DNA from: DATGJX01 sp963830545
GTDB taxonomy: Bacteria; Vulcanimicrobiota; Vulcanimicrobiia; Vulcanimicrobiales; Vulcanimicrobiaceae
DNA length: 64,000 nucleotides
Direction of reading: 5' to 3'
Assembly: GCA_963830545.1 (NCBI GenBank)
Contig: CAWHMK010000001.1
Span: 2,046,001 to 2,110,000, forward strand
Positions 8,238 to 18,046 of the stretch are shown piece after piece. The notes beneath the pieces were generated by a model. The model did no database searches. It saw only the letters and a program-made list of their open reading frames with translations, and had not been told where the DNA came from. Numbering within the stretch: position 1 is the first letter of the stretch; each line of letters opens with the position of its first letter. The position numbers and the translations under genes were made by a program.

Positions 8238-10529
8238 ATGTCCGATAACGGGCAAGTCGTTACGGTTACGATCGACGGTACGCAAGTGCAAGTGCCGAGA
8301 GGTACGCTGCTCGTCGAAGCCGCGAAGCTGATCAAACGCGAAATTCCGGTGTACTGCTACCACACGAAAATGGGGCCTGCCGGATTGTGCCGCATTTGCC
8401 TGGTCGAAGTGGAGGGCATGCCGAAGCTGCAAATCGGCTGCAACACGGCGGTCGCGGACGGAATGGTCGTGCACACGCAAAGCGCGAATGCGGCCGAAGG
8501 CCGGCGCGCCGTGCTCGAGTTCTATCTCAAGAATCACCCGCTGGATTGCCCGATTTGCGACAAAGGCGGCGAGTGCGACTTGCAGGATTACTCGATGGCC
8601 TACGGTCAGGGCTTTTCCCAGAGCGCGGATCCGAAAGTGCCTAAACCGAAGGCCGTCGATCTCGGCCCCACCATCGTGCTCGACGAAGAACGGTGCGTCG
8701 TCTGCCAGCGGTGCGTGCGTTTCGACGACATAATCGTGGGTGAACGCCAGCTCGTGCTCAAGGACCGCGGCGTGAAAGACATCATCGCGACCGCAACGGG
8801 TGAACCATACCGGCACAATTTCACCGGCAACGTCACGGAACTGTGCCCGGTCGGCGCGCTCACGTCCAAGCAGTACCGCTTCAAGGCGCGCCCGTGGGAT
8901 CTGCGCCGCACGACGACGTCCTGCACGCAATGTTCGGTCGGCTGCCAGATGCACGTCGACGTTCGGCACGGCAAAACGCAGCGGACGATGACCGTGACCG
9001 GCGACGATGCGATCTCCGATTGGTGGTTGTGCGATCGCGGCCGGTACAACATCAACTTTTACGATCATCCCGCGCGACTCACGCAGCCGCTCTACAAGCA
9101 GAACGGCCAGTGGATGCAGATCGGCTGGGACGATGCGTTCGAACTGTGGGCGACGGCAATCGGCGAAGCGGCGAAGGCAAACCCAAAGAGTGCCGGCGCC
9201 ATCGGCGGCGGACGTTTGACGAACGAAGAAGCGTATTTGCTCGCGCGCTTACATCGCGCGAAGGGCGTGCAAAATCTCGATTGGCGCGCGGGACGTCAGC
9301 GCCAAGCCTCGCCGGGTCGCAATGCTGGGGCGCTTACGGATCTCGAAAACGTCGACGCGATCGTAATCGTCGGCGAGTCGCCTGCCGAACGCGCACCCGT
9401 GATGGATTTGCGCGTGCGCAAAGCCGCGGGACGCAACGGGGCAAAACTCATTCGCGTCGGTTCTTTCGAAGAGCCGTATCCGGCGGCGATTCCATCGATC
9501 GACGTTGCGCGTGCGGGCGACGCCGTAAAGGCATTGCCGGCCGGCGCGAAACGTATTGCGGTTGTTTGGGACGGCGTCGATCTGTCCGCCGGAAAGTCGC
9601 TGCTCGGAGCGTTGCCGCAAGACGCGCAGGTGCTCACGTACATCACCGGCGAGCAACCGAACGCGCGCGGCGCAGAGCTCATGGGCATGCTGCCGGGAGA
9701 GGGCGGCATGGACACGAGCGCCATGCTGGCGGCAGCCCGCGACGGCGGCCTCGCGGTGCTCTCGATTTTGGGCGCGAACCCCATGCTGCACTATCCGGAC
9801 GCGCAACTCGTTCGCGAGGCGCTCGAAAAGATACCGTTCGTGGTCGTCAGCGATCTCTTCATGACGGAAACCGCGCAACTCGCGACGCTCGTACTGCCGG
9901 CGAAAGGCGCCTTCGAAAAGACGGGAACGACGACGAATCTCGCGGGCGACGTGCTGCCGGTGAATGCGGCAAAATCGATGGAATCGCCGAGCGGCGCACT
10001 GACCGATCTGGAGATCATCGTCGGACTTTCGCAGCAGCTCGGGGTGGCGCTGCCGTCGGCGGAAGAAGTCGACGAGACCGTCATCAAACATTCCGCTGCC
10101 GCGCCCGAAACGTTTACCTTCGGCGACGACCGCTATGCGCGCGTCCTCGCGCGTGACGGCGAGATTTCAAAACAACAAGAAACCGGCGATGGCTTACAGG
10201 TCGTGCTGCAAACGCGCATCTTCGCGGGCGGCGGAACGAGTGCGCACGACGAGCGGCTCTCGGAGCTGCGTCCGCTTCCGCAGGTAACGATCTCGGCGGA
10301 AGACGCCGCACGGCTCGGAGTCGAAACCGGCGATTACGTCGATCTGACCGGCGACGGGCGCGTCATTCACGATCTGCTCGCAGACGTGAGCGCGACCTTG
10401 CCGCGCGGTGTCGTCGCGCTCATCGACGGGTTGCCTGACGATCCCGGAAACTGTTTTGCGGAACGCACCTTCGTTACCGTGGCCAACGTGCGAAAGAATG
10501 TTCCCGTCATGGTCGGGGCGGCGCCGTGA
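8238..10529 (+). CDS. nuoG: NADH-quinone oxidoreductase subunit G
   Basis: A 763-residue 75-kDa-type subunit. The N-terminal ferredoxin domain ligates a [2Fe-2S] cluster (CYHTKMGPAGLCRIC). The His/Cys motif HPLDCPICDKGGEC follows, then a 4Fe-4S pair (CVVCQRC ... CPVGAL). The molybdopterin-oxidoreductase-like domain has its own cysteines (SCTQCSVGC, LCDRGRY). ATG 8238 is chosen because GGGG is 7 nt upstream and MSDNGQVV precedes the ferredoxin strand. The upstream in-frame residues come from the inserted element and are not NuoG-like. Confidence 0.94.
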   Translation: MSDNGQVVTVTIDGTQVQVPRGTLLVEAAKLIKREIPVYCYHTKMGPAGLCRICLVEVEGMPKLQIGCNTAVADGMVVHTQSANAAEGRRAVLEFYLKNHPLDCPICDKGGECDLQDYSMAYGQGFSQSADPKVPKPKAVDLGPTIVLDEERCVVCQRCVRFDDIIVGERQLVLKDRGVKDIIATATGEPYRHNFTGNVTELCPVGALTSKQYRFKARPWDLRRTTTSCTQCSVGCQMHVDVRHGKTQRTMTVTGDDAISDWWLCDRGRYNINFYDHPARLTQPLYKQNGQWMQIGWDDAFELWATAIGEAAKANPKSAGAIGGGRLTNEEAYLLARLHRAKGVQNLDWRAGRQRQASPGRNAGALTDLENVDAIVIVGESPAERAPVMDLRVRKAAGRNGAKLIRVGSFEEPYPAAIPSIDVARAGDAVKALPAGAKRIAVVWDGVDLSAGKSLLGALPQDAQVLTYITGEQPNARGAELMGMLPGEGGMDTSAMLAAARDGGLAVLSILGANPMLHYPDAQLVREALEKIPFVVVSDLFMTETAQLATLVLPAKGAFEKTGTTTNLAGDVLPVNAAKSMESPSGALTDLEIIVGLSQQLGVALPSAEEVDETVIKHSAAAPETFTFGDDRYARVLARDGEISKQQETGDGLQVVLQTRIFAGGGTSAHDERLSELRPLPQVTISAEDAARLGVETGDYVDLTGDGRVIHDLLADVSATLPRGVVALIDGLPDDPGNCFAERTFVTVANVRKNVPVMVGAAP

Positions 10530-11533
10530 GTCATGCATGGTGGACGCCCGCCGCGAGCATCTGGTGGGTGGTACTGCTCAAGTGCGTCGTGCTGCTCTTC
10601 GTGGTCATCACGACGTTCGCGTACGCGATGCTTTTCGAACGCAAGGTGATGGGCTGGATGCAACTGCGGCCGGGGCCGAACCGCGTCGGACCTTGGGGAA
10701 TGCTGCAGCCGGCCGTCGACGCCGTGAAGTTGATTCTGAAGGAAGATCTGACGCCGAAAACCGCCGATCCCCTGATTTACCGTCTCGCTCCCTTCATTTC
10801 GCTCTTCACCGCGTTTTCGGTGTACGCGGTCATTCCGTTTTCGCAGCCGGCCCCCGGAAACGTGTGGGCGATCAGCGACGTAAACGCCGGCATTCTCATC
10901 ATCCTGGCGCTGACGTCGGTAGGCGTTTACGGCATTTCGCTGGGCGGCTGGGCTTCGGGTTCGAAGTATCCGCTGCTCGGAAGCGTGCGCGCGACGGCGC
11001 AGATGATCAGCTACGAGCTGGCGATGTCGATGTCGCTCATCGGCGTGCTGATTCTTGCCGGGACCACCTCGCTCGTCGGCATCGTCGACGCTCAGGCGAG
11101 GCTGTGGTTCTTCATTCCGCAATTCATCGGTTTTCTTATCTACGTCGTGACGGCAATTGCCGAAACCAACCGCGCGCCGTTCGATTTGGTGGAAGCGGAT
11201 GCCGAACTCGTCGGCGGATTCAATACCGAATATTCCGGCCTGCGCTTCGGCCTATTCTTCATCGCCGAGTACATCAACATGCTTACGGTGTCGTGCATCG
11301 CGACGCTGCTCTTCCTCGGCGGTTGGAACGCGCCGTTCGGGTGGACCGCGGTGCCCGGAATCGTGTGGTTCCTGATCAAGGTCGCGCTATTCATGTTCTT
11401 TTACATCTGGTTGCGCTCCACGTTTCCGCGCCTTCGGTACGATCGCCTCATGGCGTTCGGCTGGAAAGTGCTGCTGCCGGTCGCAACGCTCAACCTGGTC
11501 GTCACGGCCGTTGCCGTCGCGATTTGGGGCTAG
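10526..11533 (+). CDS. nuoH: NADH-quinone oxidoreductase subunit H
   Basis: A 335-residue membrane subunit with eight or so TM helices that joins the arms and forms the quinone tunnel. Signatures: ERKVMGWMQLRPGPNRVGP near the N-terminus and AETNRAPFDLVEADAELVGGF in the middle. The GTG start overlaps the nuoG stop (GTGA). Full length, no defects seen. Confidence 0.96.
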   Translation: MSHAWWTPAASIWWVVLLKCVVLLFVVITTFAYAMLFERKVMGWMQLRPGPNRVGPWGMLQPAVDAVKLILKEDLTPKTADPLIYRLAPFISLFTAFSVYAVIPFSQPAPGNVWAISDVNAGILIILALTSVGVYGISLGGWASGSKYPLLGSVRATAQMISYELAMSMSLIGVLILAGTTSLVGIVDAQARLWFFIPQFIGFLIYVVTAIAETNRAPFDLVEADAELVGGFNTEYSGLRFGLFFIAEYINMLTVSCIATLLFLGGWNAPFGWTAVPGIVWFLIKVALFMFFYIWLRSTFPRLRYDRLMAFGWKVLLPVATLNLVVTAVAVAIWG

Positions 11534-11539
11534 GTCGTC

Positions 11540-12142
11540 ATGACAAAGAAGAGACTCTATAACGTCGGTGCGCTGATTGCGGGCTTGAGCGTGACGTTCA
11601 AGTACATGTTTCAAAAGAAGCCGACGATTCAGTATCCGTCCGAGAAAAAGAAACATGCTCCCCGCTTTCACGGTTTGCACGAGCTGCGGCGCTACGCCGA
11701 CGGGAAAGAGCGCTGCATCGGCTGCGAACTCTGTTCGAGCGTTTGCCCGGCAAATGCGATTACCGTGGTCGGCGCGGAGAACACACCCGAAGACCGGCGC
11801 TCGCCCGGCGAACGCTACGCGGCCCGGTACGAAATCGACGAACTCCGGTGCATCTTCTGCGGTATGTGCGAAGAGGCGTGTCCGACCGACGCGATCGTAC
11901 TCACGCCGCGCTTCGAGATGTCCGATTTCCGTAGGGGATCGCTCATTTACGCCAAGGACCGTCTGCTCGTTCCGCCGGACGCCGGCGTCGGAAACGCACC
12001 CGACGATCGTCCCGGCGGAATCCCTGCCGATTTGGGTCGCGTCGCAGAACAGAAATCCACCACCGACTGGCGCGACGGCTACGGCGCCACGTGGCGCGGC
12101 ACGGTGCTGAAAACGCAGAAGAAAGGGCTCGCAGAGGGGTGA
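11540..12142 (+). CDS. nuoI: NADH-quinone oxidoreductase subunit I
   Basis: A 200-residue ferredoxin-like subunit with two [4Fe-4S] motifs, CIGCELCSSVCP and CIFCGMCEEACP (clusters N6a/N6b), that passes electrons to NuoB. The polar C-terminal extension (about 50 residues after the second motif) is common in high-GC phyla. It starts 6 nt after nuoH and its stop overlaps the nuoJ GTG. Confidence 0.96.
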   Translation: MTKKRLYNVGALIAGLSVTFKYMFQKKPTIQYPSEKKKHAPRFHGLHELRRYADGKERCIGCELCSSVCPANAITVVGAENTPEDRRSPGERYAARYEIDELRCIFCGMCEEACPTDAIVLTPRFEMSDFRRGSLIYAKDRLLVPPDAGVGNAPDDRPGGIPADLGRVAEQKSTTDWRDGYGATWRGTVLKTQKKGLAEG

Positions 12143-12738
12143 TAGAGTTCTACATACTCGCCTTCGTGTTGATCGCGAGCGCGATCTTCGTCGTGACGGC
12201 GCAAAAGGCGGTATATAGCGTAGTCGGCTTGCTGGTACACTTCGCGGCGCTTGCGATCATGTATTTCTCGCTGTCCGCCGAGTTTTTGGCGGTCATCCAG
12301 ATCATCGTGTACAGCGGCGCGATTCTGATGCTGTTCGTATTCGTCATCGCGCTCCTCTCCAGCGGCGTCGCGCCGTTCAACGCCGGGCCGAACCGGCTCC
12401 CGAAGGTGGCGGTGCCCGCCGTCCTCGCTGTCGTCGTGATGTTGGCATTCTTGGTGTACGGCGCGGCACATATTCCCGCGTCACCCGTTCATGCCGTGCC
12501 TGCGGCCGCCGGCCCTGTGGGAACGGCCAACGTGTTCGGATCGGTTGCGGATTTCGGCAAGGCGCTTTTCACCACCAATCTGCTGCCGTTCGAAATCACC
12601 GCGTTCATTTTGATGGTCGCCGTCATCGGCGTGATTCTGCTGGCCGGCGATTCGGCGCCGTACGTGCAGTCGCGCCGCCGCGCTCGCATCGTCGAACGCG
12701 AAATGCGCGAAGCGATCCTGCGCGCCGGTGAGGAGTAG
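12139..12738 (+). CDS. nuoJ: NADH-quinone oxidoreductase subunit J
   Basis: A 199-residue membrane subunit with five TM helices. The conserved segment FLAVIQIIVYSGAILMLF corresponds to the pi-bulge helix TM3. GTG 12139 within GGGGTGA is the coupled start. The loop between the fourth and fifth helices is Ala/Pro-rich and longer than in E. coli. The charged C-terminal tail is cytoplasmic. Confidence 0.93.
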   Translation: MIEFYILAFVLIASAIFVVTAQKAVYSVVGLLVHFAALAIMYFSLSAEFLAVIQIIVYSGAILMLFVFVIALLSSGVAPFNAGPNRLPKVAVPAVLAVVVMLAFLVYGAAHIPASPVHAVPAAAGPVGTANVFGSVADFGKALFTTNLLPFEITAFILMVAVIGVILLAGDSAPYVQSRRRARIVEREMREAILRAGEE

Positions 12739-12740
12739 AG

Positions 12741-13061
12741 ATGAACGAATCGCTGCTTCCCGTCGCGCTCATCAATTACATCAGCCTCTCGCTGGTGATA
12801 TTCGTAATCGGCGTCGCCGGCGTGGTGCTGCGTCGCAACCCGCTGGTGATGCTGATGAGCATCGAGCTGATGTGGAACGCCGCGAATCTGCTCTTCTTGG
12901 CGTTCGCTCGCGCGTGGCTAAACAACGCGGGACACATCTTCGCTTTTTTGGTGATAACGGTGGCCGCCGCCGAAGCGGCCATCGGCCTTGCAATCGTGGT
13001 GGTCGTGTTCAGAGCTCGCGCCAATGTGGACGTCGACGAAGTCGCGATTTTGAAAGGATGA
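12741..13061 (+). CDS. nuoK: NADH-quinone oxidoreductase subunit K
   Basis: A 106-residue subunit with three TM helices, homologous to MrpC. The membrane-buried glutamates sit in MSIELMWNAANL and AAAEAAIGLAI. It starts 2 nt after nuoJ. Complete and canonical. Confidence 0.95.
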   Translation: MNESLLPVALINYISLSLVIFVIGVAGVVLRRNPLVMLMSIELMWNAANLLFLAFARAWLNNAGHIFAFLVITVAAAEAAIGLAIVVVVFRARANVDVDEVAILKG

Positions 13062-13077
13062 AAAAGGAGCGGATTTC

Positions 13078-15059
13078 GTGCATCAGATGGGCATAACCGG
13101 CGTTTACCCGGTGCTCTTCGTCATTTGGCTGCTGCCGCTGCTGGGCGCGATCGCGTGCTGGGCGTTCGGCCCGCAGCTCAAACGGTTTGCCGGCGTCGCC
13201 GGCAGCGCGGCTATCGCGGGATCGTTCATCGCGGCGCTCGTCGCATGGGGTTTGGCGACGCAGATCTCCGGTTCGCTGATCGGCGCGCACCAGCCGCTGT
13301 TTTCGTGGCTGCGCGGCTTCGATTTCGGACTGCTGCTCGATCCGCTCGCGCTCATCTGGGTGCTGATCATCACGGGCGTCGGTTTTCTGATCCACCTGTA
13401 TTCCGTCGGATACATGTGGAACGATACCGCAATCGCGCGCTTCTTCGCATATATGAACTTTTTCGTCTTCGCGATGCTGACGCTCGTGCTTTCCGACAAT
13501 TTCGTCGGGTTGCTCGTCGGTTGGGGCTTGGTCGGGCTCGCGTCGTACTTCCTCATCGGGTTCTGGTTCTTCAAACCCTCGGCAGTCGCGGCGGCCCGAA
13601 AAGCATTCGTCATGAACGTAGTCGGCGACGTGGGCATCATGTTCGCGATTTTCATCATCGTGACCAAGGTCGGGTCGATTCGCTTCGCCGACGTATTCGC
13701 GAACGCGCACGCGCTCGATCCTTGGCTGTTCTGGACGTGCGTCTTCTTGTTCATCGGTGCCGCGGCGAAATCGGCGCAAATCCCGCTGCACACGTGGCTG
13801 CCCGACGCGATGGAAGGTCCGACTCCCGTATCGGCGCTCATTCATGCTGCGACGATGGTGACCGCCGGCGTCTATCTCGTAGCACGCTGCGCGCCGCTTT
13901 GGAGCGCGTCGCACGACGCGCAAACCCTCGTCGGCACCGTCGGATGCCTTACCGCTCTCGCAGGTGCGCTGCTCGGCATCGCGCAGTGGGACATCAAACG
14001 CATTCTCGCCTACTCGACGATGTCCCAAATCGGCTACATGATCATGGGAGTCGGCGTCGGCGCATTCAGCGCAGGCGTCGCGCACTTTTTTACGCACGCG
14101 TTTTTCAAAGCGTGCCTGTTTCTCGGCTCGGGCATCATCATTCACGAACTTTCCGACGAGCAAGACATCCGCCTGATGGGCGGCATGCGCAAACGCACGC
14201 CGGTCGCGTTCTGGGCGATGCTTTCGGCCGTCCTGGCAATCAGCGGCGTGCCCGGATTCGCCGGGTATTTCAGTAAAGACCAAGTGATTTACGGCGCGCT
14301 CGAACATGGATACGCCTGGATGTGGGCGGTTGCGCTCATCACCGCCGGCATCACAGCGTATTACATGCTGCGACTCTTTTTCGTCACATTTCTGGGTGCG
14401 TACCGGGGCGGCATGGATCCCGCGCACTCGGTATACAAACCGGAGTCGCCGCGCCGGGAGCGGCAATCGCGCACGACACGCACGAGCCGCACGGTGCGGA
14501 TCAGGCGCACGCGCCGGGGTGGATTATGGCCGTGCCCGTCGCTATTCTGGGATTCTTCTCGTTCGCCGCCGGCTACGTCATGATCGGGCCGAATTCGCCG
14601 TGGGCGCAGTTCTTTGCGCGTTCGTTTCCGAACGAAGCGCTGCCGCCTGCCACCATCAGTGAAGGCGTGACGACGGGTCTGGCCGTTCTGATGCTGGTTG
14701 CGGGCGCCGCCATTGCTTACCGGCGCTACGCTACGAGAGAAGCGCTGCAGAATGCGCCGGCGCGGCTCAAGCGCGAAAGTGAAACGCTGCCTGCGATTCT
14801 CGTGCGGTTGTACTACTGGGACGACCTGATAGACCTGCTTTTCGTGCGGCCCTCTCGCGCGCTGGGAGAATTCTTCGGCCGTTGGTTCGATCCGCATTTC
14901 GTGGACGGGGTCGTTCGCGAAATCGTGCTGACGAACCGGTTTCTCGGATCGCTGGTGCGCAGCTTCCAAACCGGCCTTCTGCGCGCGTACGCGTTGATCA
15001 TCGTGTTCGGCGCCGCATGCTTCGCGGTGTATTATGCACTGGAAGGAGCGCTGCGGTAA
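13078..15059 (+). CDS. nuoL: NADH-quinone oxidoreductase subunit L (frame break)
   Basis: An antiporter-like proton-pumping subunit. The first part (13078 to about 14440; GTG with AGGAG upstream) has the complete proton-antiporter core (e.g. KSAQIPLHTWLPDAMEGPTPVSALIHAA). After HSVYKPE the frame turns into Arg/Thr-rich non-membrane sequence and stops at 14583. The real C-terminus, with the lateral helix and last TM helices, continues in another frame (PGAAIAHDTHEPHG, then IMAVPVAILGFFSFAAGYV) to 15059; ATG 14526 is the first start in that part. Joining needs a -1 shift (one base missing) around 14431-14455. Combined length is about 660 residues, normal for NuoL. Most likely an assembly base loss or a recent mutation. 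Confidence 0.88.
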
Positions 15060-16505
15060 GTGAGTTTGGTACTGATTCTTCTGCCGATCCTAGCGGGCTG
15101 CGCGCTCTTCCTGGTGCCGCGCACCGATCGCATCGTCAGCCGCGTGACCGGCTGCACGGTCGCCGCGATAACGTTCTTGCTGCCGCTGCTTGCCGGAAGC
15201 GACGGTACGTTTGCGGCTCGCTGGCTTTCACGGCCTTTCGCCGCGTCGCTGCATTGGGCGTGGGGCGGCCTTGCGTTTTGGATTGTGCTGCTGCTTGCGT
15301 TGTGCACGTTCTGTGCGGTGCTCGCGACGAATATGGCGCAGACGCGCACGATGGTCGCGCTGCTGCTGATGCTCGAAGGCACGATGATGGGCGTGTTCAT
15401 GGCGCGCGACATCCTCGCGTTCGCGCTGTTTTGGGATTTGATGCTCATACCGCCGTTCTTCGCACTCGTCGGCTGGGGCGAACATCGCGAAACGGCATGG
15501 CGCTACCTGATATACAATTTCTCGGGCGGCTTGCTGCTGCTGCTCGCGACGGCCGCGTTCGGCGTGCTGTACGGCTCGACCAATGTCATCGGCACGTCGC
15601 ATCAACTCACGGGGGCATGGGCGCCGTGGATCTTCGCCGGCTTCGCCGCGGCGTTCTGCGTGAAGACGCCCCTCTTTCCGCTTCACACGTGGATGCCCGC
15701 CACGTATACCGACACGCCTGCGGCCATGGTCTCGCTGGTCAGTTCGATTCAGTCGAAAGCCGGACTATTCGGGTTTCTCGTCATCGGCTTGCCGTTTTTC
15801 ACAAATGCGATCGGAGAATGGAGGTGGATATTCATCCTCGCGAGCCTGGTCTCGCTGCTGTACGGTTCGTTCATCGCGCTCGTACAGACGGACGTCAAGC
15901 GCATCGTCGCGTATTCGTCGCTCTCGCATTTGGGGCTCATCGTCTTGGCGATATTCAGCCAGAACCCGATTGCCATTCAAGGTGCGTTCATCTACATCGT
16001 AGCTCACGCGCTGTTCAGTGCGGCACTTTTCCTGATTCTGGGCTACGTCGAAGAGCGTGAGGATACGCGGTCGCTCGTGCGTTTGGGCGGCCTGGGCAAG
16101 GAGAATCCGAAACTCGCCGGAGCCTTCACGATCGCTGCATTGGCAGCGCTCGGGTTGCCGGGGCTCGCGGGATTCGTGGGGGAGCTCGTGATCTTGACGG
16201 GCGTGTTCCGCAGCGGATTCTTTTGGCCCGCGCTCATTGCACTCGTACCGATTGTGATCGCTTCAGCCTACATGCTGCGGCTGCTGCAGGACGTCATCAA
16301 CGGTCCCGAGCGCGAGGATATTCCTCGTCGCCGAGACTTGACGCTCGTCGAAGGACTCGCAGTTGCTCCGCTCCTTGCAGCATTGCTGATTTTGGGCGTG
16401 TACCCGCACGCTGTGCTCGACGCGGCGGCGCGCGTTACCGCGCCTCCCGCAGCTTCATCGGTGGCAAGTATCGACCGGTTCGGAACGGAGCGTGTTTCGC
16501 GATGA
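15060..16505 (+). CDS. nuoM: NADH-quinone oxidoreductase subunit M
   Basis: A 481-residue antiporter-like subunit with about 14 TM helices and an intact reading frame. Key elements are the glutamate on TM5 (LLMLEGTMMGVF), the lysine helix AFCVKTPLFPLHTWMPATYTDTPAAMV, and VQTDVKRIVAYSSLSHLG. GTG 15060 follows the nuoL TAA directly. The stop overlaps the nuoN ATG. Confidence 0.95.
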   Translation: MSLVLILLPILAGCALFLVPRTDRIVSRVTGCTVAAITFLLPLLAGSDGTFAARWLSRPFAASLHWAWGGLAFWIVLLLALCTFCAVLATNMAQTRTMVALLLMLEGTMMGVFMARDILAFALFWDLMLIPPFFALVGWGEHRETAWRYLIYNFSGGLLLLLATAAFGVLYGSTNVIGTSHQLTGAWAPWIFAGFAAAFCVKTPLFPLHTWMPATYTDTPAAMVSLVSSIQSKAGLFGFLVIGLPFFTNAIGEWRWIFILASLVSLLYGSFIALVQTDVKRIVAYSSLSHLGLIVLAIFSQNPIAIQGAFIYIVAHALFSAALFLILGYVEEREDTRSLVRLGGLGKENPKLAGAFTIAALAALGLPGLAGFVGELVILTGVFRSGFFWPALIALVPIVIASAYMLRLLQDVINGPEREDIPRRRDLTLVEGLAVAPLLAALLILGVYPHAVLDAAARVTAPPAASSVASIDRFGTERVSR

Positions 16506-17933
16506 TCTCGAACCCGTACACCTGGGCTGATTGGAACGCGGTTCTGCCCTTGCTCATCGTCGCCGTCACGGCCGTCGTCATTTTGCTTGCCGATCTGGCG
16601 ATGCGCAAGCCGAACGGATGGGTCGCCCTCGTCATCGGAATCGCCGGATTGCTGGCCGCAGGCGTGGTTGCAGCACAAAGCTGACGGACGAGCGCGCGAT
16701 GCGTTCAACGGCGGATTCGTCTTGGGCGGCTTCGCGGTCGTGCTGCAAGAGATCATCGTCGTTTCGACTCTCTTTTCGCTCGCGCTCTTCCAAGCGTCGC
16801 GCCGGCCGGAACGGATGGGCGGAACGATCGCGCTCGTACTTTGGGCGACGAGCGGCGCGATGCTCATGGCGGGCGCCGCGAATTTGATGACCGTGTTCCT
16901 GGGACTGGAATTGCTCTCACTGGCGCTGTATTGTCTGTGCGCGCTCGCCGAGCGTCCCGTGTCGCGCGAATCGGGATTGAAATACCTGATCCTCTCCTCG
17001 ACTGCGTCGGGCTTTCTGCTGTTCGGCATGGCGATGCTGTTCGGTGCGACCGGCAGCGTCGCGCTCGCGTCGTTTGCAAATCCCGCGCTTGCAGCGAATC
17101 CGCTGTACTGGATGGGCGGAGGGCTGTTCCTCGTCGGCCTAGCGTTCAAGTTGAGTTTGGTTCCGTTCCACGTGTGGTCGCCGGACGTGTACGAAGGCGC
17201 GCCGCTTCCAATCACCGCGTTCATGAGCGTCGTCACCAAAACCGGCGCGCTCGCGGTTTTCGCTCGATTCGCGTACGCGCTTCCGGCGAACGCATCGCAT
17301 GCGCTGCTCGTTCCGTTTTTCCTCATCGCCGGCATTTCGATGATTGCCGGCAATTTGGGAATGCTGGCGCAGACGGATATGAAAAGGCTTCTCGCCTATT
17401 CCGGGATCGCGCAAATCGGCTACATCGTGGCCGCGCTGGCGGGAAGCACCGCTCTGGGGGTTCGCTATGCGATTTACTACCTGGTCGCGTACATGTTCAT
17501 GAATTTGGGCGCGTTTGCGGTGGTGGCGATGTGTTCACCCGCGGGCGAAGACGAAGGCTCGCGCATCGAGTCGTTCCACGGTCTGGCGATGCGCCGTCCG
17601 GTCCTGGCTGCGGTGATGACGTTTTTCCTGCTCGCGCTCGCGGGCTTTCCGCCGACGGCCGGGTTCCTCGGGAAAATCCTCATTCTGTCCGCCAACGTCG
17701 CTGCCGGCTTCTCGTGGCTCGCGGCGCTGCTCGTTGCCGGAACGGCGATCTCACTGTACGCGTATTTCAAGGTCATTCGCTTGATGTACGACCGGCACGC
17801 TGGGCCGAAACCGGCTGCGCAGCCCGCGCCGCTTCCGCTCGCTTACGTCACTATGGGGATTTGCGTCGCACTCGTGGTGGTGATGGCGTTTTATCCGCTC
17901 ACGCCTTCGAACGTCTTACCGCTGGCAAAGTAG
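16502..17933 (+). CDS. nuoN: NADH-quinone oxidoreductase subunit N (frame break)
   Basis: The last subunit of the operon, an antiporter-like protein of about 476 residues. The frame from ATG 16502 encodes the first two helices and hits TGA at 16682-16684. NuoN continues in the +1 frame (ADGRARDAFNGGFVLGG) to 17933, with the lysine helix KLSLVPFHVWSPDVYEGAPLP and QTDMKRLLAYSGIAQIG intact. One extra base within about 16674-16684, or +1 slippage at the UGA-C, restores the protein. The remaining sequence is fully conserved in type, which argues against old pseudogenisation. Confidence 0.88.
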
Positions 17934-18046
17934 GCGGCACGCCTGCAAGGCAAACGGCCGCCCTCCGGCGCTGCCGTGCGTCACAACCCTCGCCGCCCAC
18001 GCGTTTTCGCGCTAAGATAGAGGCGAGACCCTCGGAGGCAGGTGCG

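Noticed and set aside
13009..14466. 485-residue minus-strand ORF opposite nuoL
   Set aside because: Asp/Arg/His-rich shadow frame; the plus strand encodes NuoL.
16841..18046. Upstream extension of the TPR gene through nuoN in another frame
   Set aside because: Arg-rich shadow of nuoN; signal peptide and GGAGG support the start at 18047.
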